A stretch of 64,000 bases of DNA from Reinekea blandensis MED297 (GTDB taxonomy: Bacteria > Pseudomonadota > Gammaproteobacteria > Pseudomonadales > Natronospirillaceae), in NCBI RefSeq assembly GCF_000153185.1, contig NZ_CH724149.1:938350-1002349 (forward strand), read 5' to 3'. The position numbers and the translations under genes were made by a program. Position 1 is the first letter of the stretch, and every line of letters starts with the position of its first letter. The notes beneath the pieces are model-generated. The model was not told the origin of the DNA, made no database searches, and saw only the letters and a list, made by a program, of their open reading frames with translations. Shown here in pieces: positions 56,308-64,000 of the stretch.

Positions 56308-57426
56308 CTAGCCTTCCTGTACTTGTTGATAAGCCCAGCTCAACCAGGGCATCAGGGCTTCGAGATCTTGTTTTTCCACGGTGGCGCCGCACCAGATTCT
56401 CAGCCCGGCCGGTGCATCGCGATAGGAACCGACATCGTAGGCAATACCTTCGTCATTGAGTAGGGTGGTCATTTGTTTGACCTGCGCCGGTGTGAGATCC
56501 AGTGTCAGGCAGACACTGGTGTTTGAGCGGGTGTCCGGACGGGACGCCAAAAAGTGAATCCAGTCATGTTGTTCGACAAACCGTTCCAGCACCGCCAGGT
56601 TCGTCTGGGATTTGGCAATCGTCTGTGCGACACCCCCTGAGCTTTCAACCCAGTCCAGAGCATCCAGATAGTCAGCAACGCAAAGCATTGACGGTGTGTT
56701 AATGGTTGACCCCTGAAAAATGCCTTCATCGAGTTTGCCACCACTGGTCAGGCGGAAAATCTTAGGCATCGGCCAGGGCGGTGTATAGTTTTCCAGTCGT
56801 TCAACCGCTCGGGGAGACAGTATCAACATTCCGTGTGCGCCTTCGCCACCCAGTACTTTTTGCCAGGAGAAGGTGACCACATCCAGCTTCTCCCAGGGCA
56901 TTTCCATCGCAAACACGGCTGAAGTCGCATCGCAGATCGTCAGTCCGGTCCGCTGGGCATCAATCCAATCCGCGTTCGGCACTCGAACCCCCGAAGTCGT
57001 GCCATTCCAGGTGAACACCAGATCGTGGTTCGGGTTGGCCTGAGACAGGTCTGGCAGGTCGCCATAGTCAGCTGAGTAAGTCGTCACCTGATCCAGCTTA
57101 AGTTGGTTGGTGATGTCTTTAACCCAGGTCAGACCGAACGATTCCCAGCCAAAGACATCCACCGGGCGTTCACCGAGCAGGGACCACATCGCCATTTCCA
57201 TAGCGCCGGTGTCCGAAGCCGGAACGACGCCAACCCGGTACCCCGGCGGCAGCTCCAGCAGCTGAGCGGTCCGTTCACAGGCGGCCTGGAGCGCAGCTTT
57301 GCCAATGGGCGCACGATGGGAACGGCCCAGTGTGCTCAGGTCGAGAGTGCTGACGTTATAGCCCGGACGTTTACTGCAGGGTCCGGAAGAAAAATTAGGG
57401 TTGTTAGGCTTTAACGAGGGTTTCAT
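56308..57426 (-). CDS. serC: Phosphoserine aminotransferase, SerC_2-like type
   Basis: It makes phosphoserine from phosphohydroxypyruvate in serine synthesis, and also serves PLP synthesis in many bacteria. [20 protein letters not shown] and [14 protein letters not shown] match the type found in alphaproteobacteria and methanogens, not the E. coli SerC opening. The PLP Lys is in [14 protein letters not shown] near 190. Length 372. A single monocistronic gene on the minus strand. Confidence 0.88.
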   Translation of the reverse strand: MKPSLKPNNPNFSSGPCSKRPGYNVSTLDLSTLGRSHRAPIGKAALQAACERTAQLLELPPGYRVGVVPASDTGAMEMAMWSLLGERPVDVFGWESFGLTWVKDITNQLKLDQVTTYSADYGDLPDLSQANPNHDLVFTWNGTTSGVRVPNADWIDAQRTGLTICDATSAVFAMEMPWEKLDVVTFSWQKVLGGEGAHGMLILSPRAVERLENYTPPWPMPKIFRLTSGGKLDEGIFQGSTINTPSMLCVADYLDALDWVESSGGVAQTIAKSQTNLAVLERFVEQHDWIHFLASRPDTRSNTSVCLTLDLTPAQVKQMTTLLNDEGIAYDVGSYRDAPAGLRIWCGATVEKQDLEALMPWLSWAYQQVQEG

Positions 57427-57640
57427 GTTCGGGGCAGTCCTGTGAAAGAGACGATTCGGCCGGACCGGCCTATGTTGACAGAAGTGCGTATTAAATCATG
57501 CACGATCTGTTCAGAACAGGTTTGCTTGTGCAAGGCTGTGTTTTTGCTTGTGCTTCACTGCGGTCGCACTGATCAGGAGGTGCAGAAGTACCGCAGGTCG
57601 TTGGTATGAGATAAGCGCTAATAAGTTAAATCGTTCATGG

Positions 57641-57756
57641 TGGCTGGTGATAAAACAGTCACAAAAAAGCCCCGTTTACACGAGGCTTGAGATAACAAAG
57701 TCAACCGTCCTTGGTGGCCTGTTCCGGCCCAGCCATCCCTGGCTGGTCATAAAACA
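57641..57756 (+). repeat. Direct repeat pair TGGCTGGTxATAAAACA
   Basis: A 17-base unit at 57641-57657 recurs at 57740-57756 with one change (G to C). Each copy is followed by a hairpin. They lie in the 383-base gap between serC and nrdJb, which otherwise holds only stem-loops and the serC upstream region. Confidence 0.6.
57663..57688 (-). terminator. Terminator after the nrdJ operon
   Basis: On the minus strand AAGCC..GGCTT with inner CGT/ACG pairs and six T behind it. Confidence 0.7.
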
Positions 57757-57813
57757 TCTATCAAGACACCGTTAAGGTGTCTTGATTTTGCCGAAGGCAA
57801 ATCGATGTTTTAT
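57749..57813. other. Three-way-junction fold overlapping the nrdJb stop
   Basis: Outer stem ATAAAACATC (57749-57758) with GATGTTTTAT (57804-57813). Two inner hairpins: TCAAGACACC-GTTAA-GGTGTCTTGA (57761-57785) and TTTGCC-GAA-GGCAAA (57787-57801). All arms are perfect (10, 10 and 6 bp) with 1-2 unpaired bases at the junctions. A further hairpin CCAGCCA-TCCC-TGGCTGG is at 57729-57746. Confidence 0.7.
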
Positions 57814-58496
57814 CCACACTTCGAGTCGCCGCAGTTCAGGCAGGTCAGGCAACCGTCCATCACAATGGCGGCTTTGGTGTTACATTTTTTACACATTTGA
57901 GCGTCCGCTGGGAACTCGCTGCTGTCGTTTGAAGCGTTACCCGCTGACTGCTTGGACTCATACTCCGCACGTTTGTCGGCGATGAGCTTTTTCTGATGCT
58001 CATCAAGACCATCATCCGCCAGCATGCCAATCATCTTCAGGTGTTGCTCAATGACTTCCGCAATTTCAGCGACGATGGAGGGCATAAACTTACCGCCACG
58101 CTTGAAATAGCCGCCCTGAGGGTCAAATACTGCGCTGAGTTCGTCAACAATAAAGGTGATGTCGCCACCTTTGCGGAAGACAGCCGAAATCAACAGCGTT
58201 AACGCCACGACCCATTGATAATGCTCCATGTTTTTCGAGTTGATGAAAATCTCGAAAGGTCGGCGCACTTCATGTTCGGTGCCTTCATTGAGCATCATGT
58301 CGTTGATGGTCACGTACATGGCATGCTCAGACATCGGCGTTTTGATCTTATAAGTCGAGCCGATCAGCATCTCCGGGCGCTGCACCGACTCGTGCATCTG
58401 CTCAATGCTGCTCTTTTGCTCTTCAGCTTTCTGTGCGGCCAGTTTTTCCGGAGTAACAACCTCGTAACCGACGATTTTTCGTTCAATCTTTTTCAT
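57810..58496 (-). CDS. nrdJb: Class II ribonucleotide reductase, C-terminal subunit NrdJb
   Basis: 228 residues of the small piece of the split adenosylcobalamin-dependent reductase. MKKIERKIVGYEVVTPEKLA is typical. The C-terminus has CKKCNTK and CLTCLNCGDSKCG, redox and zinc-type cysteines needed to re-reduce the active site of NrdJa. The second ATG (58496) was chosen because the AAGGA ribosome site in the nrdJa-nrdJb gap abuts the first ATG (58505). Same operon as nrdJa. Confidence 0.93.
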   Translation of the reverse strand: MKKIERKIVGYEVVTPEKLAAQKAEEQKSSIEQMHESVQRPEMLIGSTYKIKTPMSEHAMYVTINDMMLNEGTEHEVRRPFEIFINSKNMEHYQWVVALTLLISAVFRKGGDITFIVDELSAVFDPQGGYFKRGGKFMPSIVAEIAEVIEQHLKMIGMLADDGLDEHQKKLIADKRAEYESKQSAGNASNDSSEFPADAQMCKKCNTKAAIVMDGCLTCLNCGDSKCG

Positions 58497-58507
58497 TGCT
58501 GTCATCC

Positions 58508-60658
58508 TTAAAACTTCCCGTAATAGCCTTCTTTCAGTGCGTCAAATAGGTTTGCGGCGGTATGTGATTCGCCGTCGTATTCAATCATTTCGTTGCCTTT
58601 GGCTTCAAGTACAGAACCATCGTCCAGTTTGAAGCGATACGTCGTGTTTTCCAGATCCTGCTCTTTGACCAGAACGCCCTGGAAGGCTTCTGGGTTGAAG
58701 CGGAAGGTGGTGCAGCCTTTCAGACCCTGCTCATAAGCATAGAGGTAAATGTCCTTAAAGCTGTCGAATGCATAATCGGTTGGGACGTTGGCCGTTTTTG
58801 AAATAGAGGAATCGATCCAGATCTGTGAAGCAGCCTGAATGTCCACATGCTGCTTCGGCTCAACACTGTCAGAGGTGATGAAATAGTCCGGCAGTTGAGC
58901 TTCTGGTTCGTCGCTGTATGGCATGGCCTTATCGTTCACCAGTTTGCGATACGCGAGCAGTTCAAACGAGAACACATCGACTTTCTCTTTGGATTTTTTA
59001 CCCGCACGGATCACATTACGCGAATAGTGGTGTGCAAATGACGGCTCAATACCGTTACTGGCGTTGTTCGCAATGGACAGACTGATGGTGCCGGTCGGTG
59101 CAATGGACGAATGGTGCGTAAAGCGAGCACCAACTTTGGCCAGTTCATCGACCAGTTCCGGTGCAATATCGTTGATCTGCTGCATGTAACGGCTGTATTT
59201 AGCATGCAGGATTCGGCCGGGCAGTTTATCGCCCACCTGGTAGCCATCTTTCAGCAACTCCGGACGTTTACGAACCATTTCATGGGTGATTTCAAACTCT
59301 TCTTCCATGATCGGTGCCGGGCCTTTCTCTTTGGCCAGATCCAATGCGGTTTCCCAACCGGCCAGCGCCATGGCTTTGGTGACTTCTTCGGTAAACGCAA
59401 CCGACGCTTCATCGCCGTATTTCATGCGCAACATCGTGATGGTAGAGCCAAGCCCCAGATATCCCATGCCATGACGGCGCTTACGGGTAATTTCATCGCG
59501 CTGTTCCGGCAATGGCAGACCGTTGATTTCAACCACGTTGTCCAGCATGCGGGTGAAGATGCGAACCACTTCGTGGAACTTATCCCAGTTAAATTTCGCG
59601 TTTTCGGTGAACGGATCTTCCACAAAACGGGTCAGGTTAACTGAGCCCAACAGACAGGAACCATAGGGGGGCAGTGGCTGTTCACCACAGGGGTTGGTCG
59701 CACGGATGGTTTCGCAGAACCAGTTGTTGTTGTACTCGTTAACCTTGTCGATCAGGATGAAACCAGGCTCAGCATAATCGTAGGTGGAGGTCATGATGAC
59801 ATTCCACAGATTACGGGCCTTGATGATGCGGTAGACGCGACAGGCGATCTCACCCTTATCGTTTTGCAGGTAGGGATCTTTAACGTGCCAGTCTTTCCAG
59901 ATGACCTGCTCTGGATTGTTGACATCGAGACCGTCACGCAGGACTTCAGCTTCGGACACCGGGAAGACCAAGGGCCAGTCGGTGTCGTTTTTTACCGCTT
60001 CCATGAACTCCATGGTAATCAGTAAGGAAAGGTTGAACTGTCGAAGACGGCCGTCTTCGCGTTTCGCCCGGATGAAATCGACAACGTCAGGATGACTGAC
60101 GTCGAATGTCGCCATCTGTGCACCCCGACGACCACCGGCACTGGAAACGGTAAAACACATCTTGTCATAGATATCCATAAACGACAGCGGGCCTGACGTG
60201 TAGGCGCCGGCGCCGGAGACAAAAGCATTTTTCGGACGTAAGGTTGAAAATTCATAACCGATACCGCAACCGGCTTTCAGCGTCAGGCCGGCTTCATGGA
60301 CTTTCTCCAGGATGCCATCCATGGAATCTTCGATGGTGCCTGATACCGTACAGTTGATGGTCGAGGTGGCAGGTTTGTGTTCCAGTGCACCAGCATTGGA
60401 AACGATCCGTCCGGCTGGAATCGCGCCGTTTTCCAGGGCCCAGAGAAACTTCTCGTGCCATTCTTTCTTTTTGGCCTTGTTCTTTTCAACTGATGACAGT
60501 GCTTCGGCAACCCGGGCAAAGGTAGCTTCAATGTCAGCATCAACCGGCGTGCCCTGACTGTCCTTGAGCCGGTATTTTGAATCCCAGATGTCCAGCGAGG
60601 CATCCTGATGATCAATAACGATGCAATTGTCACGTTCCAGTTGTGTATTTCCTGTCAT
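58508..60658 (-). CDS. nrdJa: Class II ribonucleotide reductase catalytic subunit NrdJa
   Basis: It makes deoxynucleotides using adenosylcobalamin, independent of oxygen. Active-site Cys in STINCTVSGTIEDSMDGI, the NPCGEQPLPPYGSCLLGSVN radical/catalytic loop and GTISLSIANNASNGIEPSF phosphate site are intact. 716 residues, ending where class II enzymes usually continue with the tail present here as NrdJb. The 5' region carries two NrdR boxes. A B12 supply is thus required. Confidence 0.96.
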   Translation of the reverse strand: MTGNTQLERDNCIVIDHQDASLDIWDSKYRLKDSQGTPVDADIEATFARVAEALSSVEKNKAKKKEWHEKFLWALENGAIPAGRIVSNAGALEHKPATSTINCTVSGTIEDSMDGILEKVHEAGLTLKAGCGIGYEFSTLRPKNAFVSGAGAYTSGPLSFMDIYDKMCFTVSSAGGRRGAQMATFDVSHPDVVDFIRAKREDGRLRQFNLSLLITMEFMEAVKNDTDWPLVFPVSEAEVLRDGLDVNNPEQVIWKDWHVKDPYLQNDKGEIACRVYRIIKARNLWNVIMTSTYDYAEPGFILIDKVNEYNNNWFCETIRATNPCGEQPLPPYGSCLLGSVNLTRFVEDPFTENAKFNWDKFHEVVRIFTRMLDNVVEINGLPLPEQRDEITRKRRHGMGYLGLGSTITMLRMKYGDEASVAFTEEVTKAMALAGWETALDLAKEKGPAPIMEEEFEITHEMVRKRPELLKDGYQVGDKLPGRILHAKYSRYMQQINDIAPELVDELAKVGARFTHHSSIAPTGTISLSIANNASNGIEPSFAHHYSRNVIRAGKKSKEKVDVFSFELLAYRKLVNDKAMPYSDEPEAQLPDYFITSDSVEPKQHVDIQAASQIWIDSSISKTANVPTDYAFDSFKDIYLYAYEQGLKGCTTFRFNPEAFQGVLVKEQDLENTTYRFKLDDGSVLEAKGNEMIEYDGESHTAANLFDALKEGYYGKF

Positions 60659-60776
60659 GTCTGAAAGGCCTTATGTTGAGTTGTCGGTAATCGGGTCACA
60701 CAGGGAAATGCGGGTGTTCAGGCGGAAACGCGCTAACAGCGGCATTCGATCAGTGGTCACTGTGATTCGCCTGAAG

Positions 60777-60822
60777 CACTACCTGTAGTGTTTGAGTGGA
60801 TTTTAGAACACAACCTGTAGTG
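60777..60822 (-). promoter_or_regulatory. nrdR_box: Tandem NrdR boxes of nrdJab
   Basis: Box 1 CACTAC-CT-GTAGTG (60777-60790) is a perfect inverted repeat. Box 2 CACAAC-CT-GTAGTG (60809-60822) has one change. Centres are 32 bases apart, three helical turns, the known pattern for the repressor NrdR. Confidence 0.9.
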
Positions 60823-60911
60823 GTTAAAGCAGATTTTATTATGAAGGCTGGTTGACTTTTCTGTAAGCCCGTCATTATCGCGCTAGAGGGCAGGGAATAT
60901 TTTTTCGATCA

Positions 60912-62795
60912 CTATTCAGGTGTGTCTGATTGGTAGACTTCAACCCGGTTCCGGCCATTTTGTTTCGCCTGATAGAGTGCCTGATCCGCTTTTTGGATGA
61001 GTTCTTCGTACGACGGGGCCTGACTGATCACTCGCTCGGCAATGCCGAAGCTGGCTGTCAGTTGAATCTCATAGTGCGATCCGCTGACGGTTTCTTTGCT
61101 GAGTCTTGTGCACACATCCTCAATCAGGTGTTGTGCATGCTCAATCGAGGTATCAGGTAAGACGATGGTGAACTCTTCTCCGCCAAAACGGGCAATGAGA
61201 TCTTTGTGGCGCAGGTTCAGCCCGCGCAGGAAAGATGCGACATGCACCAGACATTCATCGCCAACCTGATGGCCAAAGCGGTCATTGATCGGCTTGAAAT
61301 GATCAATGTCCATCATTATCAGGCTCAGGTGGCTGTCACTTTGCTCGGCCTGTTCGAACAGCGCTTTGGTGCGGTTATCTAACGATTGCCGGTTATATAA
61401 GCCGGTTAGATGGTCCGTTTGGGACAGCAGTTTCACCCGCTGATGTTTTGCTTCCAGTTCACGGTTACGAAGGGACAGTTCACTGGTTTTCAGCTCGACC
61501 TCCCGTTGCAGGTTGTTGCTGAGGTGCTCCGCGACTCGTAGGGCGGTCACGAACTGCACCGCCTGACGTTGAGTATGAATAAACAGAAAGAGGATGAGCG
61601 CGTACTCAGCAAAGTAGAAATTGTAATCCGGCGTGGAAGCCGCAACGATGTCGTTGAGCATGGCAATAATCAGAGGAATGACTGAACGACTGAAGAAAAA
61701 GGCCATCTCATGTCTTCGCAACATCCCATGAATAACGACGCAGACCGCCGCCAACACAATTAAAACCAGCAATGCGTTGTAGACGAGAAGGTAATAGGAA
61801 ACTTCGACCATAGGTGCCAACAGTGTATATATCGAGGCGACAGCCAGAATCAGGTAGCTGGTACTGAGTAAAAGGCGGTTCCATCGCCAGGGGAACAGGT
61901 GGCAGACGTAATGTAGCGCCGCGATCCCTGGCCATAGGATAAGGATGTACTCGATCTTAACCGCGGGAATGCTGAACCAGGGTTGGTTTACAAAATAGGT
62001 CACGTAATTGGATGCAAAGGCGGAACGGGCAATGCCGGCAAACGCAAAAACGGACAGCAGCAAAAAACTCTGATCAGATCGGTGTCTCAGATAAAGCAGC
62101 AGGTTCTGAAATACGACGAACAGCCCAATACCGAAAAACACGGCCCGGATTGTCAGGTCGCCCAGAATGCTCCGGATCAGCGTTTCCTGTTCTTCAACTT
62201 TAACCAGTCCATACAGGCCGGCCCTGGCGCCGTGATAAGCCGATAAGTGAACAACGAGGATCCCATCGTTGGATTCTCTTGGCAGATCCAGCACATAGAT
62301 GTGATCTCGAATGACCTGGTTTTCCGGATCGGTGGCCAGCTCTCCAGAGCCGCCAAGCCGCTCAGTGTGGCCATCAGGAAACAGCCAGTAGGCAGCCCAA
62401 GCCTCCGAGACGTATCGCATAGTAATGGCGGGCCGGGAATAAAAGTCTGACAGGTTTTTAATGCGCACAAAGTAGGTGGCATGACCCTGAGCAAAGCGAC
62501 CGTTTCGCTCCTCAGGGTGAATGAGATTGTTCAGGTAATCGGGTAGTTGTACCGTCCTTTTCGATTCGGCCGGCTCAGCAAGGGTCGCTGGGTTGAGCTG
62601 TTGATGCCAGGCGAAACCCCACTCTCCGGACAGTTCTCCGCGCTTTTCAACCGGCTGTGTTGCCAGATCGAAAGTTGGTATAGCCTCCCACTGATCAGGG
62701 GTTTCAGCTTCCCCATGCGGGATCGTTAACATCACCAGGCAAAGCAATGACAGCAGGGTTATTGTGTGGTCTCGGACCGAAGCGAATATCATCAA
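60912..62795 (-). CDS. DISM-type diguanylate cyclase
   Basis: 627 residues. Signal or anchor helix 12-28, periplasmic jelly-roll-like domain about 40-200, seven helices about 205-410 (7TMR-DISM pattern), coiled coil 415-455 and a GGDEF domain with active-site GGEEF at 538-542. The I-site RxxD (RHKD, 529-532) stands exactly five residues before it, so product inhibition is likely. It makes c-di-GMP in response to a periplasmic ligand. A hairpin GGTGACCCG/CGGGCCACC lies at 62872-62893 between it and gatB. It shares architecture with the kinase at 20638. Confidence 0.93.
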   Translation of the reverse strand: MMIFASVRDHTITLLSLLCLVMLTIPHGEAETPDQWEAIPTFDLATQPVEKRGELSGEWGFAWHQQLNPATLAEPAESKRTVQLPDYLNNLIHPEERNGRFAQGHATYFVRIKNLSDFYSRPAITMRYVSEAWAAYWLFPDGHTERLGGSGELATDPENQVIRDHIYVLDLPRESNDGILVVHLSAYHGARAGLYGLVKVEEQETLIRSILGDLTIRAVFFGIGLFVVFQNLLLYLRHRSDQSFLLLSVFAFAGIARSAFASNYVTYFVNQPWFSIPAVKIEYILILWPGIAALHYVCHLFPWRWNRLLLSTSYLILAVASIYTLLAPMVEVSYYLLVYNALLVLIVLAAVCVVIHGMLRRHEMAFFFSRSVIPLIIAMLNDIVAASTPDYNFYFAEYALILFLFIHTQRQAVQFVTALRVAEHLSNNLQREVELKTSELSLRNRELEAKHQRVKLLSQTDHLTGLYNRQSLDNRTKALFEQAEQSDSHLSLIMMDIDHFKPINDRFGHQVGDECLVHVASFLRGLNLRHKDLIARFGGEEFTIVLPDTSIEHAQHLIEDVCTRLSKETVSGSHYEIQLTASFGIAERVISQAPSYEELIQKADQALYQAKQNGRNRVEVYQSDTPE

Positions 62796-62909
62796 AGGTC
62801 GTTCAGTGTTCCGGCAGACTTAAATAGTGTAGAAACAAAACGGTTTAAATGACAGGTAAAGATGGGCAGAGGGTGACCCGAAGCCGGGCCACCTTGAGTG
62901 GGCTGAACG

Positions 62910-64000
62910 TCAGTCCTGCATTTTTTGCTTCAGGATTTTATTCACCTGTCCGGGGTTGGCCTGACCTTTAGACGCTTTCATGACCTGACCTACGAAGAAA
63001 CCGATCAGTTTATCTTTCCCGCTTTTGAGTTCTTCAAACTGGCCCTGGTTGGCTGCGATGACCTCATCGACCATGGCTTCGATGGCACCCGTATCGGTGA
63101 CCTGTTTCAAGCCTTTTGCATCGATGATCTCATCGGCGCTGCCTTCGCCGTTCGTCATGGCCTGGAAGACGGTTTTTGCGATTTTACCGGAGATGGTGTC
63201 GTCTTTAATCCGTGCCAGCAGTTGACCGAGATCATTTGGTGAAATCGGGCAATCGGCAATGTCAATTTCCTGTTGGTTCAGGAACTTGGACAGTTCACCC
63301 ATGCACCAGTTGGCGGCCAGTTTCGCGTCGCCACAGATCTTGGTTGTTTGCTCAAAGTAGTCGGCCATGGCCGCCGTCGCCGAAAGCACACTGGCGTCGT
63401 ATTGCGTTAAACCGTAACTGTCGATAAACCGTTCGATTTTCGCGTCCGGAAGTTCGGGTAATGTACTGCGGATTGAGTTGATATAGTCATCGTCAATAAC
63501 GACCGGCAACAGATCCGGACAGGGGAAGTAGCGGTAGTCATTTGCTTCTTCCTTGCTGCGCATGGATCGCGCTGTTTTGGTATCGCCGTTATAAAGCCGG
63601 GTTTCCTGAATAATCTCGCCGCCGTCTTCGAGAACATCGATCTGGCGTTCGACTTCGAGTTTGATGGCTTCTTCCATGAAACGGAAAGAGTTCAGGTTTT
63701 TGGTTTCGGTCCGTGTGCCCAGGGTGTCCGACCCTTTTGGCCGGATGGACACGTTAACGTCGAAGCGCATGGAGCCTTGCGACATGTCGCCATCACAAAT
63801 GCCAATGGCCGTCACAATGGTGTGCAGCTTTTTCGCGAAAGCGACGGCTTCGGCGGAACTGCGCATGTCTGGCTCGGTTACGATTTCGATCAACGGCGTG
63901 CCGGCCCGGTTTAAATCGATACCGCTCATGCCATGAAAATCTTCGTGCAGAGACTTACCCGCATCTTCTTCTAAGTGAGCGTGATGGATCCGCACTCGTT
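62910..64000 (-). CDS. gatB: Glutamyl/aspartyl-tRNA amidotransferase subunit B, 5' end cut by window
   Basis: GatB with GatA and GatC amidates mischarged Glu-tRNA(Gln) or Asp-tRNA(Asn). [35 protein letters not shown] and the [12 protein letters not shown] motif are diagnostic. The C-terminal YqeY-like tail domain is complete to the stop. About 363 codons of roughly 480 are visible; the frame is open to the edge. gatA and gatC are not seen. Confidence 0.96.
   Translation of the reverse strand, partial: RVRIHHAHLEEDAGKSLHEDFHGMSGIDLNRAGTPLIEIVTEPDMRSSAEAVAFAKKLHTIVTAIGICDGDMSQGSMRFDVNVSIRPKGSDTLGTRTETKNLNSFRFMEEAIKLEVERQIDVLEDGGEIIQETRLYNGDTKTARSMRSKEEANDYRYFPCPDLLPVVIDDDYINSIRSTLPELPDAKIERFIDSYGLTQYDASVLSATAAMADYFEQTTKICGDAKLAANWCMGELSKFLNQQEIDIADCPISPNDLGQLLARIKDDTISGKIAKTVFQAMTNGEGSADEIIDAKGLKQVTDTGAIEAMVDEVIAANQGQFEELKSGKDKLIGFFVGQVMKASKGQANPGQVNKILKQKMQD

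Noticed and set aside
56006-56311. 101-residue open frame in the gap upstream of the chemoreceptor gene
   Set aside because: Starts inside the chemoreceptor gene, low-complexity basic product, no ribosome site.
62910-64000. gatB as a truncated pseudogene
   Set aside because: The frame is open to the window edge; the 5' part simply lies outside.

Overview
The window is compact, high-coding-density chromosome from a gammaproteobacterium. Gene content and order (aspS-yebC-ruvCAB, tolQRAB-pal-cpoB-queC, tRNA-Lys, nadA, M48 protease, TusA-like, perM, prxQ, dapA, bamC, MBL, purC) track the pseudomonad/oceanospirillad arrangement very closely. Split class II ribonucleotide reductase, EpmC, RlmM, a TIGR04219 barrel and many small lipoproteins fit a free-living, probably marine, Oceanospirillales-like organism; that placement is inference, since there is no rRNA. 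I see no phage, insertion sequence, plasmid or CRISPR.

Layout. 1-11.4 kb: aspartyl-tRNA synthetase, Holliday-junction resolvase genes with a TRIC-type membrane gene between ruvC and ruvA, the complete Tol-Pal cell-envelope operon, queC and two identical tRNA-Lys genes. The ybgC and queE genes expected in this neighbourhood are absent. 11.4-19.8 kb: NAD, lysine and purine biosynthesis, outer-membrane assembly (BamC), a periplasmic metalloprotease and a peroxiredoxin. 19.8-28.4 kb: an accessory block with a TetR regulator, a DISM-type sensor kinase, a patatin lipase, an 889-residue lipoprotein and a NarL-type response regulator. Three copies of a 7-2-7 inverted repeat lie in front of the transcription units of this block, which looks like a self-contained regulon and is the best candidate here for an undescribed system.

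28.4-40.7 kb: NAD(P)H-hydrate repair, an orphan lipoprotein, an unknown membrane protein translationally coupled to a vWA lipoprotein, an FKBP foldase, two identical tRNA-Asn genes, a small-membrane-protein pair, RlmM, TusA, a MATE pump and the EF-P hydroxylase EpmC, which appears to use a rare start codon. 40.9-54 kb: mostly housekeeping enzymes (RhlB, PdxB, AlaA, MsrB, ArgF, GrxD, MoeB, YqgE) with regulators and transporters. 54-64 kb: a chemoreceptor, an unusual-type SerC, split NrdJa/NrdJb under two NrdR boxes, a DISM-GGDEF diguanylate cyclase and the 3' part of gatB, cut by the window edge. A compact three-way-junction fold overlaps the stop codon of nrdJb.

Many convergent gene pairs overlap at their 3' ends and many same-strand pairs overlap by ATGA or TGATG, so much of the window is translationally coupled. 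All calls come from reading the sequence; no database search or folding program was run.
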